Shown here in pieces: positions 60,001 through 64,000 of a DNA stretch of 64,000 nucleotides (positions are counted from its first letter, which is position 1; every line of letters begins with the position of its first letter). The notes beneath the pieces are model-generated. The model was not told the DNA's origin, did not search any database, and saw only the letters and a list, made by a program, of their open reading frames with translations. Source of the DNA: Pomacea canaliculata (Eukaryota; Mollusca; Gastropoda; Architaenioglossa; Ampullariidae). Location of the stretch: NCBI RefSeq assembly GCF_003073045.1, contig NC_037594.1, positions 19,102,927 to 19,166,926 on the forward strand. The letters are read 5' to 3'. Made by a program: the position numbers and the translations under genes.

Positions 60001-61921
60001 ACTAATTTCTTCATTTAAAATAATAGAAATTCCGTTAATCCGTTCCATCCCCCCAAAAATGTCAATTAAAAATCAACAGTATTTTTATGCAGAATTAAAG
60101 TAAATTGTTCTAACAATGAAAACTCGTGGGTTCTCTAGTGATATACGGGCAACGGCTTGGTCTTGAAATCGCCAAGATAGTGTTGAGGTATGCATTATGT
60201 TATATGCTTCTTTGGTGCTTGGGTATTCCACAACCACCACCCACCACCAAGACCACCTTACGCCACCCGGATCATCGCCACACATAACACTAACATACCG
60301 CCAAAACCAGCTTTTGACTGCAAGGGACGGTGTCTCTAGGTTCTTGAACCAAGCCCAACACTCTCTTCGGGTAGCTGATGTTAATGTTTGCATTGCATGC
60401 GGGTGGACGGGAAGAGATTGAGGCGTCAGCGAGCAGTTTGTTTCGCGTATCCCTTAACCTTCAGAATTTTATTCCATCATGTGCTGTGATTTCAAGGTGC
60501 ACTGAATGGATTTCTCCCCTACTGTAAGGGTAGGCTATCTTATCAGCTGGCACAAATAACTTGAATTTATCTGCACCAACAGTCCCAGTGAATACGGAGA
60601 ATTTGTTCAGAGCACCAACTGTAATTTATCAGGTCCACATTCTTACAACACGAAAACAATCAGTCATTATTACCGGGGTAACTAACTTCCGGTGAACCAT
60701 CGAGCTAATACGTTCGATAAAATCTGTTATGTTCAAATGTAATCATTGGTGAAATGTAGCCTAACACCGAATAGAGGGGGTGAGGGTAAGAACACAAGAC
60801 GAGATAATAATTATTAATGTATCCTATTGACCTAACGGCCGTTGGAAGGTCACGGCATGCTGAAGCACTGGCCAATATCTTCACATTTGTAGGTTAGTGG
60901 CCTATATCCTCAAATATGTATGTCACAGGCGGAAGGCATAACACACCTCTTTCTGTTGCTTTTTATCCTGGATATAAGTTTTTTCCCAGTCACTGGTCTG
61001 AGCGGGGTTTCAAATAATTGAGCGCAGTAACGAATATGCTACAGAGAATCATGCAGAAAACAGGCATACCACCAGAGGAGTCATTATGGATGGTCGAGTG
61101 ATTTCTTCTATAAAGCCCCGATTGCATCGATGGTCTTAACCTTTGCTTCCACCTGCGATGACTGACGATATGTTCATGGCAAGCCCTGCTAGCTGCGACT
61201 TTGAAGTTGTCTCCACTTACAAGACTAGTGCACCAGTCCTTGATACTTTGTTACAATGATACTTTTATTGTCTTTATGCCTACTGATGAGCTTACTGATT
61301 CCGAAAACATATAGTTATGGCAACCAACGTTTTTTTTTAAAAGAAATTGTATCACTTTCTGTTCCACTCTCATTGTTTACCAAATCAAGTGATCTGGTGT
61401 TCACCAATCTGGCTGTGGTTGGTGCTAAATGCCAGCATACACGCTTGCAAAATCATCTCATTCCAGTTTAGGTAGCTGATTTTTATTTGTCGTTATGGTT
61501 TAGACAGTGATTATATTCGATAACAACAACCTGAAGTTTAATAAAGGTATCGACAGATACAACGTTTTACATCGTCTGAGTGTCTCGTACGTGTGTGTGT
61601 TTGCATGTGTGTGTTTGTTAGAGACGAGAGACTAAATGCTGTGGCTCATAGGCCTCTCAACCGGACACACATTATCGAAATGTTACCGGAGCAATTTTAA
61701 AATGACGGATGGACGCACGCACGTACGCATATCCCCTCCATCCCTTAAACATAGTCACGTGTTTGCCCTTATTGAGGACATAGGAGCGAGAAGGGACGTA
61801 TCAGGGCGCATGTCCGTGTGTGCTTATCTCATGTCCCCTGTCGTGCACCACAAGTCGGTGTACAGCGGCCAGTAGCAAAGACGAGGCGCGGAAAGCAAGG
61901 GTGAGCTCGTTCTTGTCCGCA
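57047..61921. other. KAT7 3' region and intergenic stretch to the aldo-keto reductase
   Basis: The first 1.5-2 kb is likely KAT7 3' UTR (AT-rich, with an ATTAAA near 58638) but no end is firm. A Tigger-like end is at 59929. From about 60900 on the sequence precedes the aldo-keto reductase and should hold its promoter. Open stretches here show no family similarity. Confidence 0.4.
59929..60450. mobile_element. Possible Tigger/pogo-like MITE, partial
   Basis: GTGCCTCGGGTTACGAATTT followed by AATTCGTTTC and CGTATCTCGAA resembles the terminal part of pogo-group elements. The rest of the stretch up to a possible TTTCGCGTATC near 60445 has no recognisable gene. No matching right inverted repeat is clear, so the border is a guess. 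Confidence 0.4.
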
Positions 61922-63469
61922 ATGGCGTCACCAACCGTCAAACTCAACTCCGGCTATGACATGCCATCGTTGGTCTCGGAACCTACGATGACCTAAAGGT
62001 AAGAAGTTTGAAATTATTCTCACGACAATTTCTTAAAAAAAAAAAAAAGACACTCTCACACGAAGTCGATGGTTGCTGCCGAAACATGGATGACATTGAA
62101 TTAGTGAATTAGTATGCAGATAAAATTCGAGTGATTGTCATAACATGGCTTCACTTCTCTGCATCTGGTTGTGTGACAGGATGATCAGATCAGTGCTGCC
62201 ATAGTGACGGCCCTGCAGGCCGGCTACCGCCACATCGACACGGCCTGGAACTACCAGTGCGAGAAGGCCGTCGGCGAGGGTCTGAGGCAGGAGCTGCAAG
62301 GCGGGAGGATCAAGCGCGAGGACCTGTTCATCACCACCAAAAGTACCTTGCTCTTTGTGCTAGATTTATTTGCCTTGCAGTTTCCCCTGTTGTTCAATTT
62401 TCAGTTGGTTATTTCATTAATAGTTCGTTTATTACCTTTTGAGAAGGCTGCATTAGAATCAGCTCATATTTAGATGGTTTGCAACCAAAGAAGTTAATTC
62501 TGGATTCATGCCTCAAGTGTGAGTGTGCGATGTGTATACGTTGAAAGGCTGGATTAATAATAGTAGTAGTAGTATGGGGGTATGGGTGAGATGTGAGCCA
62601 ATCGCACTAATATTTAGGTCACAGTGATAGCAGGTGCTGATAACAGACCGTCGTCTGCAGCACAAAGTAAGAGTTTGCGTCTACACTTCTGAAGTCACAT
62701 CGTTCATATCTTTGCCTCGATCATCTGTCCTGATTCTCTCACACCTACGCCATGTATATCTTATTCTTTGCTAAGAAGATATCTCTGCATGTCAAGAACA
62801 GTACTATATTTACCCATAGTAATATGGATGTTAGTCAGAAAGGCAAACGTAAAAGACATCGTAAATCTAAAGAAAAAAGTATTTTCTTTGAAGAAAACTA
62901 AGGAGTGCAACGATCAAGATGCTCTGTTGGTTTTTCTACTTATCCAGCTCGGGTAGCTGAAAGTCATACCGTCCATACTGCATGCGCCATGTAAATATAC
63001 AAATATCTATTTTCTTCACGATGACAAAGCGGTTTTTAAGAGGAAGAAAAGGCAACGAGTTTCATTTACCGAATACCACTTTGCTCGAAATTTGCATATT
63101 TGCATGTGAAATAGCTTATTCAGTTATCAAAAACATTTCAATTAAGATAAAAAGTTTGCAGAAGATGAGATGTGAACTCATGACCCACGAGGCGGATGGA
63201 CATTTCATCCGCTTTGTAAGCCCCATTGTAATTCCCTCAAAACTAGACCCGCGCCATTTGCCAACCACTTTAACCGTTCAGTCGCTAGATCCGCCTGCCA
63301 TTAGCCGGGGTTCTCAGAATGAGCTTTACCACATTGTTGTGTTTACTCTTGTCAACAGCTCTGGAATACCTGCCACAGAAGGGCGGAGGCCGCTGTACGA
63401 GAATCGTTGGCTGACTTGGGGCTGGACTATTTGGACATGTACCTGATGCACTTCCCCATGGCTTTCAAG
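61922..63469 (+). CDS. Aldo-keto reductase, 5' three exons (partial)
   Basis: Cytosolic NADPH-dependent aldo-keto reductase of the AKR1-like group; substrate unknown. Exons: 61922-61998, 62180-62342, 63359-63469. Exon 1 opens [15 protein letters not shown] and, in the next frame, [10 protein letters not shown]. Exon 2 gives [39 protein letters not shown] and EDLFITTK. Exon 3 gives [20 protein letters not shown] and [17 protein letters not shown]. All four catalytic residues are visible: Asp and Tyr in HIDTAWNY, Lys in ITTK, His in LMHFP. Exon 2 is markedly GC-rich against its introns. Two one-base breaks disturb the frame: a missing base in the CC at 61964-61965 and an extra A in the run at 62339-62342. 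The gene continues beyond the window. Confidence 0.92.
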
Positions 63470-63937
63470 GTTTGTACTCTGTCTACACGCTGCTCGGCTT
63501 TTGTTCTCCAGGACATCCGGACATCCCTACTTCTTGCAAAGTCTATACACGATATCTAAATATGTAGTCCATACAATAATCTGCAAAAGCTAAATAAGTG
63601 TTATCAAAATCCACACCCGCTATAACAAAATTTATACACATTATTTACATGTTGTACACGTTATATATATACATCAAAGGCTTTACCTGAAGGTCCGTAC
63701 TAAACTGTGTAAGCTGGTCTGATCAAAATATGTAAACATATCAGGTACGTAATAAAATCTGTACTTAAATATATGGTCTGTACCACACTCTGTAGACGCT
63801 GTACATATGCTCATCTTGTCCACACTTCTGATGTCTCTAACAAGGAGAGATGTGAAAATGAAGGTGAGCATCCACGTTATAAGACACATCCGGGTTACTC
63901 TGACTTGCGTGTGGACAGTGCACATCGGTTACATTAT

Positions 63938-64000
63938 ATCCGGCGGAAGTCCTGCTGATCGGAAAGGAAGAGAAGTGCTTCTTGAGGAGAAGTTCTGATT
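63938..64000 (+). CDS. Possible fourth exon of the aldo-keto reductase, at the window edge
   Basis: The plus-strand stretch GGSPADRKGREVLLEEKF resembles the variable loop that follows the HFPMAFK strand in aldo-keto reductases (Gly/Pro-rich, then acidic, before a Tyr/Trp segment). No good acceptor is visible directly before it, and a stop falls just before the window ends. This is a weak call. Confidence 0.25.

Noticed and set aside
60085-60421. Overlapping ORFs on both strands near the possible Tigger end
   Set aside because: Proline/histidine-rich simple sequence (CCACCACCC runs) with no family pattern.

Overview
The window is animal nuclear DNA: AT-rich, intron-dense, with GT-AG introns of 0.1-4 kb and many transposon relics. 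Protein matches are to conserved bilaterian families. The repeats (LINE 3' ends with ATC/GTC or GAATT tails, a tRNA-derived SINE, Tigger/pogo and hAT MITEs) and the gene structures suggest a lophotrochozoan, most likely a gastropod mollusc. That placement is inference. I see no prokaryotic, organellar or viral gene system.

Layout: (1) 1-2517, minus: 5' part of an SRSF10-like SR splicing factor, whose second intron starts with a perfect U12-type AT-AC donor. (2) 2988-9640, plus: complete DENND10 (8 coding exons, 355 aa), head-to-head with SRSF10. (3) 11565-25603, minus: complete BRD8 (20 coding exons, about 735 aa), tail-to-tail with DENND10. Its introns hold an LTR retroelement fossil, LINE pieces, two Tigger-like elements and an inverted-repeat element. 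(4) 25914-31288, plus: complete clarin-family tetraspan gene (4 exons, 275 aa), head-to-head with BRD8 across 310 bp. (5) 34844-45813, minus: complete CDC25 phosphatase (9 exons, 439 aa), with a 24-bp tandem repeat that triplicates one splice donor. (6) 47489-57046, plus: KAT7/HBO1 MYST acetyltransferase (13 exons), head-to-head with CDC25. It carries one clear +1 frame break and one damaged exon end. (7) 61922 to the window end, plus: 5' part of an aldo-keto reductase, with two frame breaks.

The genes are single transcription units, not an operon. Functional themes do recur: chromatin acetylation (BRD8 of NuA4/TIP60, KAT7 of HBO1), cell cycle (CDC25) and splicing (SRSF10). Three neighbour pairs are divergent and could share promoters.

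All exon models were built by eye from reading frame, splice consensus and recalled family sequences. Phases close exactly in SRSF10 (visible part), DENND10, BRD8, clarin and CDC25. The KAT7 and aldo-keto reductase breaks are mostly one-base changes in short homopolymers, which points to consensus errors in the assembly. I found no convincing new biological system. The most useful observations are the U12 intron, the repeated CDC25 splice donor, the KAT7 defects and the nested young SINE.
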